Source of the DNA: Lolium rigidum | Lineage: Eukaryota; Streptophyta; Magnoliopsida; Poales; Poaceae | Direction of reading: 5' to 3' | Length of the DNA: 64,000 nt | NCBI RefSeq assembly: GCF_022539505.1 | Contig: NC_061510.1 | Coordinates: 231,085,322-231,149,321, forward strand | In this document: positions 1 through 11,616 of the stretch, one piece after another | Position numbering within the stretch: position 1 is the first letter of the stretch | Layout of the letters: every line of letters begins with the position of its first letter | Program-made: the position numbers and the translations under genes | The notes under the pieces: generated by a model | The model's database searches: none | Told to the model about the DNA's origin: nothing | What the model saw: only the letters and a program-made list of their open reading frames with translations

Positions 1-2017
1 TGTTTTATCTTCCTATGCTTGTTACTTTGCTCTTCATGAACTTGTTTATTTACAAGATTCTTATGCATAGGAAGCATGTTAGACTTAGATGTGTTTTGAA
101 TTCACCTCTTGATGCTCTCTTTTGCTTCAAATACTATCTCTTGCGAGTGCATCATTAAAACTGCTGAGCCCATCTTAATGGCTATAAAGAAAAGAACTTC
201 TTGGGAGATAACCCATGTGTTATTTTACTACAGTACTTTGTTTTTATTTTGTGTCTTGGAAGTTGTTTACTACTGTAGCAACCTCTCCTTATCTTAGTTT
301 TGTGTTTTGTTGTGCCAAGTAAAGTCTTTGATAGTAAAGTAAGTACTAGATTTGGATTACTGCGCAGAAACAGATTTCTTTGCTGTCACGAATCTGGGTC
401 TAATTCTCTGTAGGTAACTCAGAAAATTATGCAAATTTACGTGAGTGATCCTCAGATATGTACGCAACTTTCATTCAATTTGAGCATTTTCGTTTGAGCA
501 AGTCTGGTGGCCTAATAAAATCATCTTTACGGACTGTTCTGTTTTGACAGATTCTGCCTTTTATTTCGCATTGCCTCTTTTGCTATGTTGGATGAATTTC
601 TTTGATCCATTAATGTCCAGTAGCTTTATGCAATGTCCAGAAGTGTTAAGAATGATTGTGTCACCTCTGAACATGTTAATTTTTATTGTCCACTAACCCT
701 CTAATGAGTTGTTTCGAGTTTGGTGTGGAGGAAGTTTTCAAGGGTCAAGAGAGGAGGATGATATACTATGATCAAGGAGAGTGAAAGCTCTAAGCTTGGG
801 GATGCACCCGGTGGTTCACCCCTGCATATATCAAGAAGACTCAAGCGTCTAAGATTGGGGATGCCCAAGGCATCCCCTTCTTCATCGACAACATTATCAG
901 GTTCCTCCCCTGAAACTATATTTTTATTCCATCACATCTTATGTGCTTTTTCTTGGAGCGTCGGTTTGTTTTTGTTTTTGTTTTTGTTTGAATAAATTGG
1001 ATTACATCATGCTTGTGTGGGAGAGAGACACGCTCCGCTGGTTCATATGAACACATGTGTTCTTAGCTCATAATATTCATGGCGAAGTTTCCTCTTCGTT
1101 AAATTGTTATATGGTTGGAATTGGAAAATGATACATGTAGTAATTGCTATAAATGTCTTGGGTAATGTGATACTTGGCAATTGTTGTGCTCATGTTTAAG
1201 CTCTTGCATCATATACTTTGCACCTATTAGTTAAGAATACATAGAGCATGCTAAAATTTGGTTTGCATATTTGGTTTCTCTAAGGTCTAGATAATTTCTA
1301 GTATTGAGTGTGAACAACAAGGAAGACGGTGTAGAGTCTTATAATGTTTTCAATATGTCTTTTATGTGAGTTTTGCTGTACTAGTTCATCCTTGTGTTTG
1401 CCTCAAACAACCTTGCTAGCCTAAACCTTGTATCGAGAGGGAATACTTCTCATGCATCCAAATACTTGAGCCAACACTATGCCATTTGTGTCCACCATAC
1501 CTACCTACTACATGGTATTTCCCGCCATTCCAAAGCAAATTGCTTGAGTGCTACCTTTAAACAATTCAAAATTTATTACCTCTTATTTGTGTCAATGTTT
1601 TATAGCTCATGAGTAAGTATGTGGTGTTTATCTTTCAATCTTGTTGGGCAACTTTCACCAATGGACTAGTGGCTTCATCCGCTTATCCAATAATTTTGCA
1701 CAAAGAGCTGGCAATGGGATTCCCAGTCCCAAATTAATTAACAAAAATAGACACTCCTCCATGGTATGTGATTGTTGGACGGCACCCGAAGGATTCGGTT
1801 AGCCATGGCTTGTGTAAGCAAAGGTTGGGAGGAGTGTCATCATAATAAAACTAAAATAAAAAGGCACTCCTTCATGGTATGAGATTGTTGGCGGGCACCC
1901 GAGGATTCGGTTAGCCATGGTTTGTGAAAGAAAGGTTGGAAGGAGTGCCATCCAAAAATAAAATAAAATGGGAGCTGCTCTTTGAAGGTTTGTCTGGCAA
2001 GGGGGTTAGAGTACCCG
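1..2017 (+). mobile_element. Gypsy-like LTR retrotransposon, internal 3' region (left part)
   Basis: This is the long non-coding internal region that precedes the 3' LTR of a Gypsy-type element. It begins outside the window, is interrupted at 2018-2022 and resumes at 6398. No gag or pol is visible here; the short ORFs have no recognisable domains. Two imperfect copies of a module containing ggattcggttagccatgg occur at about 1757-1840 and 1861-1950. The segment around 1310-1600 is repeated inside the nested element (from about 3598), which shows the two are related. I associate this sequence type with high-copy Triticeae Gypsy families, but the exact family name is not certain. Confidence 0.7.
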
Positions 2018-2022
2018 CTACC

Positions 2023-3192
2023 TGTTATCACCAGAATTTGACCGGATCAGAGGTGGGCCGCGATCAAGATGGACTTGAAGAATCTACATGGAAGAAATAC
2101 GTGAATCGGCCTTTATATGCAAAGTTTGGGCTAGTTAGCCCGTGTATCTTAATATAGTAGATCGCATCTTAGTTTAGAAGTTAGAGTTTTACCCGTGCAC
2201 GGTTTGGTGCACGCCCACATTAGAAAGTCCCCTGGACTATAAATATGTATCTAGGGTTTATGGAATAAACAACACAACGTTCACCCCAAAACAAACCAAT
2301 CTCGGCGCATCGCCAACTCCTTCGTCTCGAGGGTTTCAATCAGGTAAGCGACATGCTGCCTAGATCGCATCTTGCGATCTAGGCAGCACAAGCTCCATGT
2401 TGTTCATGCGTTGCCCGTACTCGAAGCGTCTTTGATGGCGGGCAACGTAGTTATCATAGATGTGTTAGGGTTAGCATTGTTCTTCGTATAAACATGCTTA
2501 CGTAGTGCAACCCTTGCATATCTAGCCGTCCTCATGCCTATCTCGGGCATGGGGCGGCACCTGCTTGTTCATCGTTTAGTAGATCTGATCCGTTACGATT
2601 GCTCCTTGCTCGCAAGGATTAGTTTAATATCCGCAATAGTTAGGCCTTACAAAGGGGGAGGATCCGGTGGCATGTAGGGTGGCGTTCGCAAGTCCTAAAC
2701 GGGATGTTCCGTGGATCAACTACATTGTTGGTTCTTTGGCCTTGTTTAGGATCGGCTTATGAGCACCGTGCGTGGCCGCGAGGCCCAACCTGGAGTAGGA
2801 TGATCCGATTATGCGGTGAAAACCCTAAATCGTCGTAGATCTCATTAGCTTTATCTTGATCAAGCAGGATCACCAAGTATTCGTGCACCCCGCACGGATC
2901 ATGGGTGGATCGGCTCTTTGAGCCGATTCACGGGATAACTCGAGAGCCGATCGAGGCTCGTATTTAATGTTTACGTGTATGCCATGCGGGAACTAAGCGA
3001 GGCATTCCCCATCACCTTCCCGACCAGGTATAGGTCAGGTGGCACGCCCTTGCACTTCGCATCGCCGCGTGTGACCAGAAGAGCATTGCGGGCCGTCGCT
3101 CGGAGGGGTCTCAGCCAGCCGCAGCTCTAGGCTCTTCCCGGCTCTACTAGTGCTGACTGTCGCTGCCCGACGGTGGGTTTTGGCGGTCAACA
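2023..3192 (+). repeat. 5' LTR of the non-autonomous element
   Basis: A 1170-bp LTR with TG...CA ends. A TATA box (tataaat, 2238-2244) is followed by an aataaac polyadenylation-like motif near 2265, marking a plausible U3/R region. The 5-bp TSD lies immediately to the left and a primer binding site immediately to the right. Confidence 0.92.
2238..2244 (+). promoter_or_regulatory. TATA box in 5' LTR
   Basis: The motif tataaat lies mid-LTR after ggac and ahead of an aataaac motif. The same arrangement occurs in the 3' LTR at 5440-5446. It is a likely start point for element transcription, inferred from position and motif only. Confidence 0.5.
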
Positions 3193-3217
3193 CATTCTGG
3201 CACGCCCGGTGGGACAC
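3193..3217 (+). other. Primer binding site (PBS)
   Basis: Directly after the 5' LTR comes a short spacer and then tggcacgcccggtgggac, which begins with the TGG expected for pairing with the CCA end of a tRNA. Position and sequence fit a Gypsy-type PBS. I do not assign the tRNA. Confidence 0.65.
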
Positions 3218-3253
3218 TCTTCGACATCCATCGCATCGCCATCTACATCTGAG

Positions 3254-3597
3254 ATGGCGGAAAGCACTCCGGTCAAGTATGAGGACCTGACTGACGAGCT
3301 CAAGAAGAAACATGACGAGATCAAGGCAGTCCTCGAAGCCGACCTCATCGGCTCTTTCCACAGAACCCGCTCCCATGGCATCAGGTGGAAGGGGTTCTCA
3401 CCGGAAGGCGCGCTCGATGAAGTGGACCTATCCGTCCCGTCAGAAGAACGCACCAGCTCGCTGCGTCAGGAGATCAACTTCATGGTGGCTCATTCGCTGC
3501 ACCGCCATGGCAAAGACAAAGAAGAGAGCAGTCACTCTGGTGGCAAGGACGAAGAGGAGGCCGGTTCAAGCGATCGGCTTCGATATGATGATAAAGG
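3254..3597 (+). pseudogene. Gag N-terminal remnant (Gypsy type)
   Basis: The frame opens at an ATG at 3254 with MAESTPVKYEDL, followed by a charged helix and the stretch RTRSHGIRWKGFSPEGALDE, as in the N-terminus of Gypsy gag proteins of grasses. Only about 115 codons remain. The capsid core and the CCHC knuckle are missing. At about 3598 the sequence switches to DNA of another element and the frame stops at 3619. It cannot make a functional capsid; retained RNA packaging signals are an inference. Confidence 0.7.
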
Positions 3598-4694
3598 TAC
3601 AACAATGAAGACGGTATAGAGTCTTATAATGCTTTCAATATGTCTTTTATGTGAGTTTTGCTGTACCGGTTCATACTTGTGTTTGCTTTAAACACCTTGC
3701 TAGCCATAACCTTGTATCGAGAGGGAATAATTCCCATGCATCCAAAATCCTTGAGCCAACCACTATGCCATTTGTGTCCACCATACCTACCTACTACATG
3801 GTATTTATCCGCCATTCCAAAGTAAATTGCTTGAGTGCTACCTTTAAAATTCCATCGTTCACCTTTGCAATATATAGCTCATGGGACAAATAGCTCAAAA
3901 ACTATTGTGGTATTGAATATGTACTTATGCACTTTATCTCTTATTAAGTTGCTTGTTGTGCGATAACCATGTTTCTGGGAACGCCATCAACTATTCCTTG
4001 TTGAATATCATGTGAGTTGCTATGCATGTCCGTCTTGTCTGAAGTAAGAGAGATCTACCACCTTAATGGTTGGAGCATGCATTTGTTAGAGAAGAACATT
4101 GGGCCGCTAACTAAAAGCCATGAATCATGGTGGAAGTTTCAGTTTTGGACATATATCCTCAATCTCATATGAGAATAATAATTGTTGCCACATGCTTATG
4201 CATTAAAGAGGAGTCCATTATCTGTTGTCCATGTTGTCCCGGTATGGATGTCTAAGTTGAGAATAATCAAAAGCGAGAAATCCAAAATGCGAGCTTTCTC
4301 CTTAGACCTTTGTACAGGCGGCATGGAGGTACCCCATTGTGACACTTGGTTAAAACATGTGCATTGCAAAGATCCGGTAGTCCAAGCTAATTAGGGCAAG
4401 GTGCGGGCACTATTAGTATACTATGCATGAGGCTTGCAACTTGTAAGATATAACTTTCATAACTCATATGCTTTATTACTACCGTTGACAAAATTGTTTC
4501 ATGTTTTCAAAATAAAAGCTCTAGCACAAATATAGCAATCCATGCTTCCCTCTGCGAAGGGCCTTTCTTCTACTTTATTGTTGAGTCAGTTTACCCATTT
4601 CCTTCTATCTAAAAAGCAAACACTTGTGTTAACTGTGCATTGATTCCTACATACTTGCATATTGCACTTGTTATATTACTTTATGTTGACAATA
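3598..4694 (+). mobile_element. Captured internal segment of another Gypsy-like element
   Basis: From acaacaatgaagacggtata onward this segment matches, with divergence, the host element's internal DNA (first seen near 1310-1600). Its end (about 4490-4694) matches host DNA near 6450-6660. Between these lies a segment ending around 4480 with no counterpart in the visible host copy. The right junction lies in a short shared stretch (gacaat, then gatatacac a few bases later) that leads directly into RT codons, consistent with template switching during reverse transcription. Orientation matches the carrier. Confidence 0.75.
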
Positions 4695-4772
4695 TCCGAA
4701 GATATACACAAGACTGCATTCAGAGTACCGGGTTCAATGGGCTTGTTTGAATATGTAGTCATGACATTTGGA
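4695..4772 (+). pseudogene. Reverse transcriptase scrap
   Basis: About 26 codons read SEDIHKTAFRVPGSMGLFEY and then VVMTFG. This corresponds to the Gypsy RT block in which a 'KTAF' motif is followed by an aromatic-rich stretch ending in 'MPFG'. The catalytic YxDD block is absent. The frame then runs into 3' non-coding sequence, so this is a deletion relic of pol. Confidence 0.7.
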
Positions 4773-5224
4773 TCTGAAGAAACTCGGGGGCAGCTCACCC
4801 CGAAGGTCCTCTCCTACGGAGAGCCGATTTCGTTCAAATCGGCTGGCTCTGCATAATAGTGCCCTCAGACATGATCAAGCCCAGGTCCATTCGGCTAATT
4901 TGTGTATCCTCGTCTCTGTTGAGACTCGGGGGGCAACCGACCTGGTAAATGTTCTGTTTTTAGAAGCCAATTGGAGTATCATCGGCTGGTCATGTATAGC
5001 AACCTTCTTCGAGGATGGTGAATTTTGCAGAGGAGTGTCACCAGGTCTCAGAGTCATCAGTCGAAGAAGATGAAGGACAGATTATGAGAGACCAATGCGT
5101 TGCTATCGGCTCATTGGGCGTCGATCCGGCTAACAATCGGCAGTTTCGCTCCGCCACGACATGACCCGATGAAGGAAAAGCATAATGATTTTGGAAATGT
5201 CATTTCCAAAACCGAGGGGGCATG
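4773..5224 (+). other. 3' non-coding region and polypurine tract of the non-autonomous element
   Basis: Non-coding DNA with several copies of an atcggct/agccgat word. It ends in a purine-rich tract (gagggggca, about 5213-5222) immediately before the 3' LTR, fitting the plus-strand primer site. Confidence 0.6.
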
Positions 5225-6397
5225 TGTTATCACCGGAATTTGACCGGATCGGAGGTGGGCCGCGATCAAGATGGACTTGAAGAATCTACATGGAAGAAAT
5301 ACGTGAATCGGCCTTTATATGCAAAGTTTGGGCTAGTTAGCCCGTGTATCTTAATATAGTAGATCGCATCTTAGTTTAGAAGTTAGAGTTTTACCCGTGC
5401 ACGGTTTGGTGCACGCCCACATTAGAAAGTCCCCTGGACTATAAATATGTATCTAGGGTTTATGGAATAAACAACACAACGTTCACCCCAAAACAAACCA
5501 ATCTCGGCGCATCGCCAACTCCTTCGTCTCGAGGGTTTCAATCGGGTAAGCGACATGCTGCCTAGATCGCATCTTGCGATCTAGGCGAGCACAAGCTCCA
5601 CGTTGTTCATGCGTTGCCCGTCTTGAAGCGTCTTTGATGGCGGGCAACGTAGTTATCATAGATGTGTTAGGGTTAGCATTGTTCTTCGTATAAACATGCT
5701 TACGTAGTGCAACCCTTGCATATCTAGCCGTCCTCATGCCTATCTCGGGCATGGGGGCGGCACCCTGCTTGTTCATCGTTTAGTAGATCTGATCCGTTAC
5801 GATTGCTCCTTGCTCGCAAGGATTAGTTTAATATCTGCAATAGTTAGGCCTTACAAAGGGGGAGGATCCGGTGGCATGTAGGGTGGCGTTCGCAAGTCCT
5901 AAACAGGATGTTCCGTGGATCAACTACATTGTTGGTTCTTTGGCCTTGTTTAGGATCGGCTTATGAGCACCGTGCGTGGCCGCGAGGCCCAACTCGGAGT
6001 AGGATGATCCGATTATGCGGTGAAAACCCTAAATCGGCATAGATCTCATTAGCTTTATCTTGATCAAGCGGGATCACCAAGTATTCGTGCACCCCGCACG
6101 GATCATGGAGTGGATCGGCTCTTTGAGCCGATTCACGGGATAACTCGAGAGCCGATCGAGGCTCGTATTTAATGTTTACGTGTATGCCATGCAGGAACTA
6201 AGCGAGGCATTCCCCATCACCTTCCTGACCAGGTATAGGTCAGGTGGCACGCCCTTGCACTTCGCATCGCCGCGTGTGACCAGAAGAGCATTGCGGGCCG
6301 TCGCTCGGAGGGGTCTCAGCCAGCCGCAGCTCTAGGCTCTTCCCGGCTCTACTAGTGCTGACTGTCGCTGCCCGACGGTGGGTTTTGGCGGTCAACA
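5225..6397 (+). repeat. 3' LTR of the non-autonomous element
   Basis: A 1173-bp direct repeat of 2023-3192 with the same TG...CA ends and TATA box (5440-5446). Most differences from the 5' copy are single-base changes of transition type plus a few 1-bp indels. The second TSD copy (ctacc) follows at 6398-6402. Confidence 0.92.
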
Positions 6398-6402
6398 CTA
6401 CC

Positions 6403-6981
6403 ATTCGTTGACAACAACATACACCTCTCAAAACTTTATTTTTTATGCTCTCTTTATGTTTTCAAAATCAAAGCTCTAGCACAAATATAGCAATCGATGC
6501 TTTTCCTCTATGAGGACCATTCTTTTACTTTTAATGTTGAGTCAGTTCACCTATTTCTCTCCATCTCAAGAAGCAAACACTTGTGTGAACTGTGCATTGA
6601 TTCTTACATATTTGCATATTGCATTTGTTATATTGCTTTGCATTGACAATTATCCATGAGATATACATGTTACAAGTTGAAAGCAACCGCTGAAACTTAA
6701 TCTTCTTTTGTGTTGCTTCAATACCTTTACTTTGAATTATTGCTTTATGAGTTAACTCTTATGCAAGACTTATTGATGCTTGTCTTGAAGTGCTATTCAT
6801 GAAAAGTCTTTGCTTTATGATTCACTTGTTTACTCATGTCATACACATTGTTTTGATCGCTGCATTCTCTACATATGCTTTACAAATAGTATGATCAAGA
6901 TTATGATGGCATGTCACTCCGGAAATTATCTTTGTTATCGTTTTACCTGCTCGGGACGAGCGGAACTAAGCTTGGGGATGC
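6403..6981 (+). mobile_element. Gypsy-like element, internal 3' region (right part) with PPT
   Basis: This continues the interrupted internal region: the host reads cctacc directly into attcgttgacaac. It ends in the purine-rich run aagcttggggatg just before the LTR, the likely polypurine tract. No ORF of interest. Confidence 0.7.
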
Positions 6982-8678
6982 CGATACGTCTCCGACGTAT
7001 CGATAATTTCTTGTGTTCCATGCCACATTATTGATGTTATCTACATGTTTTATGCACACTTTATGTCATATTCGTGCATTTTACGGAACTAACCTATTAA
7101 CAAGATGCCGAAGTGCCGGTTCTCGTTTTCTGCTGTTTTTGGTTTCGAAATCCTAGTAACGAAATATTCTCGGAATCGGACGAAATCAACGCCCGGGTTC
7201 CTATTTTACCCGGAAGCATCCGGAACACACGAGAACCGCCAGAGAAGGGGAGCAGGGCCACCAAACCATACCCCGGCGCGGCCAAGGGGGCGCCCCTAGG
7301 GTGTGGGCCCCCCTTCGACCTTCCCGCGCCGCCTCTCCGCCTATAAGAAGCCCCTGGATCAGAAAACCCTATAACGATTGACGAAACCCACGAAAACCTT
7401 CCAGAGCCGCCGCCATCGCGAAGCCAAGATGCGGGGACGGGATCTCCGTTCCGGCACCTGCCGGAGCGGGGAAGTGCCCCGGAAGGCTTCTCCATCGACA
7501 CCGCTGCCATCTCCACCGCCATCTTCATCACCGCTGCTTGCTCCCATGAGGAGGAGTAGTTCTCCATCGAGGCTCGGGGCTGTACCGGTAGCTATGTGGT
7601 TCATCTCTCTCCTATGTGCTTCAATACAATAATCTCATGAGCTGCCTTACATGATTGAGATTCATATGATGATGCTTGTAATCTAGATGTCATTATGCTA
7701 GTCAAGTGAGTTTTACTTATGTGATCTCCGGAGACTCCTCGTCCCACGTGTGTAAAGGTGACGAGTGTGTGCACCGTGTGGGTCTCTTAGGCTAGATTTC
7801 ACAGAATACTTATTCACTGTTGAATGGCATAGTGAGGTGCTTATTTATATCTCTTTATGATTGCAATGTATTTGTATCACAATTTATCTATGTGCTACTC
7901 TAGTGATGTGTTATTAAAGTAGTTTTATTCCTCCTGCATGTGTGCAAAGGTGACAGTGCGTGCACCATGTTAGTACTTGGTTTATGCTATGATTATGATC
8001 TCTTGAAGATTATGAAGTTAACTATTGCTATGATAATATTGATGTGATCTATTCCTCCTACATATGCATGAAGGTGACAGTGTGCATGCTATGCTAGTAC
8101 TTGGTTTAGTCTGTTGATATATCTTACACTAAAGGTTACTAAAACATGAGCATTATTGTGGAGCTTGTTAACTCCGGCATTGAGGGTTCGTGTAATCCTA
8201 CGCAATGTGTTCATCATCCAACAAAAGTGTAGAGTATGCATTTATCCGTTCCGTTATGTGATCAATGATGAGAGTGTCCACTAGTGAAAGTGTAATCCCT
8301 AGGCCTTGTTCCTAAATACTGCTGAGTTACCACTACTTGTTTCTCGTTTCTTGTGTTACCACTCGCTGCAATACCACCACCATCAATTACGCGCCAAACA
8401 CTTTTCTGGCACCGTTGCTACTGCTCATACTTATTCATACCACCTGTATTTCACTATCTCTTCGCCGAACTAGTGCACCTATTAGGTGTGTTGGGGACAC
8501 AAGAGACTTCTTGCTTTGTGGTTGCAGGGTTGCATGAGAGGGATATCTTTGACCTCTTCCTCCCTGAGTTCGATAAACCTTGGGTATCCACTTAAGGGAA
8601 ACTTGCTGCTGTTCTACAAACCTCTGCTCTTGGAGGCCCAACACTGTCTACAGGAAAGGAGGGGGAACGTAGACATCA
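6982..8678 (+). repeat. 3' LTR of the Gypsy-like element
   Basis: The LTR begins cgatacgtctccgacgtatc (the first base is probably a mutated T of TG) and ends agacatca. A related LTR with TG...CA ends occurs as a solo copy at 43560-44867 and supports these borders. A TATA-like ctataaga lies near 7341. At 8679 the sequence switches to Copia pol, so the element inserted in the Copia hinge region. The 5' border and TSD lie outside the window. Confidence 0.8.
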
Positions 8679-10692
8679 ATGATCCATCTAGTGCCATCAA
8701 GCATATGGGCATTGGACACATCCGGCCCATGGAGGTTCATAATGATGATCAAGATGATGGAGTATATGCTTCAAGCACGCCACAAGTGGAGCCCAGCTCA
8801 ACTCAAACCGATCCATCAAGTGCAACTCAAGAACCATCCTCTACTCAAGATGAGTCACAATCCGAAGAACAAGAAGAAGATCCTCATTCCATGGAGCAAG
8901 ATCATGATGACGATCAAGAAACATCATCAACTCATGATCAAGCTCAAATGGTCCCTCATGATCAAGTACTAGCAAGAGATGAATTCATTGATCATGAAGG
9001 AACCGTTCGGAAGATCAAGGCCGCTACAAGGGCAAGCGACATGAAAGTGGATCAAGTCCTTGGTAGCATCTCAAGAGGAGTGGTAACTCGTAGACACCAT
9101 GCATTACTTATCACTTATTGTCAACATCATGCTTTTGTGTCTAGTTTTGAACCACTCAAGGTACATGAAGCCTTGGTCGATCCGGATTGGATAATTGCCA
9201 TGCAAGAAGAATTGGAGTGTTTCACTCGCAATGAAGTATGGTCTCTAGTTGAGAGACCCAAGGATCATCGCATCAATGTCATTGGGACCAAATGGGTATT
9301 CAAGAACAAGCAAGATGAGAATGGCATTGTTATACGAAACAAAGCAAGGTTAGTGGCGCAAGGGTTTGCCCAAATAGAAGGTATGGATTTTGAGGATACC
9401 TTTGCGCCGGTAGCCCGTCTTGAAGCTATTCGTCTTTTGCTTGCATTTGCATCTTTCCACAATTTCAAATTATATCAAATGGATGTGAAAAGTGCATTTT
9501 TGAATGGTCCCCTAAAAGAAACCGCATATGTGGCGCAACCCCCGGGTTTCGAAGACCCATGCCGACCCAACCACGTGTATTTACTCCATAAGGCACTCTA
9601 CGGTCTCAAGCAAGCTCCACGTGCTTGGTATGAGTTCCTTAGGGATTTCTTACTACATGATGGGTTTTGCATGGGTACGGTCGATTCCACCCTTTTCACC
9701 AAGCGGGTTAAAGGGGTGGCCTCTTTATATGTCAAATATATGTTGATGATATTATCTTTGGTGGAACTAACCCCAATCATAACAAAGCTTTTGAGCTATT
9801 GATGACTAGGAAATTTGAGATGTCCATGATGGGAGAGTTGAAGTTCTTCCTAGGCTTCCAAGTGAGGCAACTTGCAAAAGGCACCTTCATCTCTCAAGAA
9901 AAATATGTGAAGGACATGCTCAAGAAATTCAACATGACCAATGCGAGTCCAATGAAGACACCCATGCCCGTAAAGGGGCAACTTGGTTCATGTGACGGTG
10001 AGAAGGATGTGGACATAAAGGTATACCGCTCCATGATAGGATCCTTGCTCTACCTTTGTGCCTCTAGGCCGGATATCATGTTAAGTGTAGGGATGTGTGC
10101 TCGTTTTCAATCCGCTCCCAAGGAGAGCCATTTAGTGGCGGTCAAACGGATACTAAGATACCTTGTTCTCACTCCTACTCTCGGGCTATGGTATCCAAAG
10201 GGGTCAACCTTTGAACTCATTGGCTATTCGGATTCCGATTGGGCCGGTGATAAGGTTGATCGGAAGTCTACCTCCGGGGCTTGCCAATTTATTGGCCGGT
10301 CATTGGTGAGTTGGTCATCCAAGAAACAAAACTCCACCGCCCTATCCACCGCCGAAGCCGAATACATATCCGCGGCATCTTGTTGCACTCAATTGTTATG
10401 GATGAAGCAAACCTTGAAAGACTATGGTGTGTCTCTTGGTACGGTGCCTCTTCTTTGTGACAATGAAAGTGCAATAAAGATCGCCAACAACCCGGTTCAA
10501 CATTGTCGCACCAAACATATTGACATTCGCCATCACTTCCTACGTGATCATGTTGCCAATAAGGATATTGATCTCACTCATGTGGGAACAACCTACCAAT
10601 TGGCGGATATTTTCACTAAGCCTTTGGATGAAGCCCGCTTTGTTAACTTGAGAGGAGAACTTGGTATTCTTGATCCTAAAAACTTGGATTGA
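8679..10692 (+). pseudogene. Copia pol (hinge, reverse transcriptase, RNase H), frameshifted
   Basis: After an acidic, Ser/Gln-rich hinge comes the RVT_2 domain, with visible blocks [29 protein letters not shown] and [12 protein letters not shown]. The catalytic YVDD block is present but one frame away: a single-base change near 9712-9720 shifts the frame, which is then open to the stop at 10690-10692. The second part has the Copia RNase H signature: a Ty1-type 'Y-S-D-S-D-W-A-G' stretch, a 'S-T-A-E-A-E-Y' stretch and finally ADIFTKPL. Reverse transcriptase and RNase H copy the element RNA to DNA in virus-like particles. This copy is truncated on the left by the Gypsy-like insertion and cannot make the full polyprotein. 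Confidence 0.92.
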
Positions 10693-11616
10693 TTAACTTC
10701 TTGCACTATATTCTTGCATTTATCTTGCTATCTAGCTTAGAGGCATAGCACATATGGGGATAGTCATCTTACCATGTCTTGGTATGATGCATACCTATGT
10801 GTGCAACATAAATAGACCCAATGTCATTATATGGACCCAAGCATGTCTCTTCGCGGTCACATGACATTTGCGCTTTCACATAGGGGGAGTAATCCCCGCC
10901 CCTCATTGAGCCTTCATTACAAATTGATTTGACTATATAAGGCCAAATGATCTTATTGCAAAAATCATTCCAAAAATGACTTATGATTCTTGATATACAC
11001 TTCGAATCATGCCCATTGTTGCTATTCACATCTTGTTTGGATTTTCTCTCCAATGGGTATGCCTAGAGAACTTTGTGTTTCCAACCCCATGTCTATGCTC
11101 ATCTCATCATCTATCTATCTATCTATATGTACATGTCATCATTTGAGCACTCACACACATTACACAAAGCATAGGGGCAAAAACGAGGCAAAATTAGGAA
11201 ATTCTGGGCTGGCCGGTCCCTGGTCCGGTTGGACCGGGTCCCTGACCGGACGGTCCGGTTGACCGGTCGGAAACCGGAGTCTGGGCCGGGTCAGCCGGTC
11301 ACCAGCCCGGTCTGACCGGACTCTCGACCGGTCGCGCCGCCACCTATATATTGGGGAAGGGATACCCCTTGGGGTCTTCTTCCCCATTGTTCCCCAATCT
11401 CCAACCTCCATGGCCGGCGCCCTGACCATCTCCACCACATCCTAGGCACTTCCCACCACTAGCTTCTCCCCAAACTTCACACAAACATAGATCGGGCCCT
11501 CTCAAGCATCTTCACCCAAGGATTTGGTCCCTCTCAAGCTATTTTGGGAGATCTTGGGGATTTGGTCCTCAAGGCTTTTCCACGAGTTCTTCTTGCTCCC
11601 TTGGGCAAAGAGGACA
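10693..11616 (+). other. Spacer between pol and post-pol ORF
   Basis: Non-coding DNA with a purine run (agggggagta, about 10882-10891) that looks like an extra PPT. A CCGGT palindrome cluster lies at 11211-11336, followed by a TATA-like ctatatattgg at about 11343. No recognisable protein. Confidence 0.6.
11211..11336. repeat. CCGGT palindrome cluster 1
   Basis: A dense run of ccggt/accgg words, including gaccggtcggaaaccgg. It lies upstream of a TATA-like motif and about 280 bp ahead of the start of the post-pol ORF. Matching clusters occur in the ORF's intron and in the LTR. Confidence 0.8.

Larger units (their letters stand above)
2023..6397 (+). mobile_element. Complete non-autonomous LTR retrotransposon with chimeric interior
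   Basis: The element has two direct LTRs (2023-3192 and 5225-6397), each starting TGTTATCACC and ending GTCAACA. It is flanked by the 5-bp TSD ctacc (2018-2022 and 6398-6402), and the Gypsy-like host reads through when it is removed. The interior is only about 2 kb: a primer binding site, the start of a gag gene, about 1.1 kb resembling the host element, an RT scrap of about 26 codons, 3' non-coding DNA and a polypurine tract. There is no intact protease, RT, RNase H or integrase, so it must have moved using enzymes from another element. The LTRs differ at roughly 20 positions by eye (about 98% identity), so insertion is fairly recent. Confidence 0.92.

Noticed and set aside
8486..8678. Upstream ATG extending the Copia pol frame
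   Set aside because: This part lies in the Gypsy-like LTR. The frame is open across the junction only by chance, so the pol relic is started at 8679.
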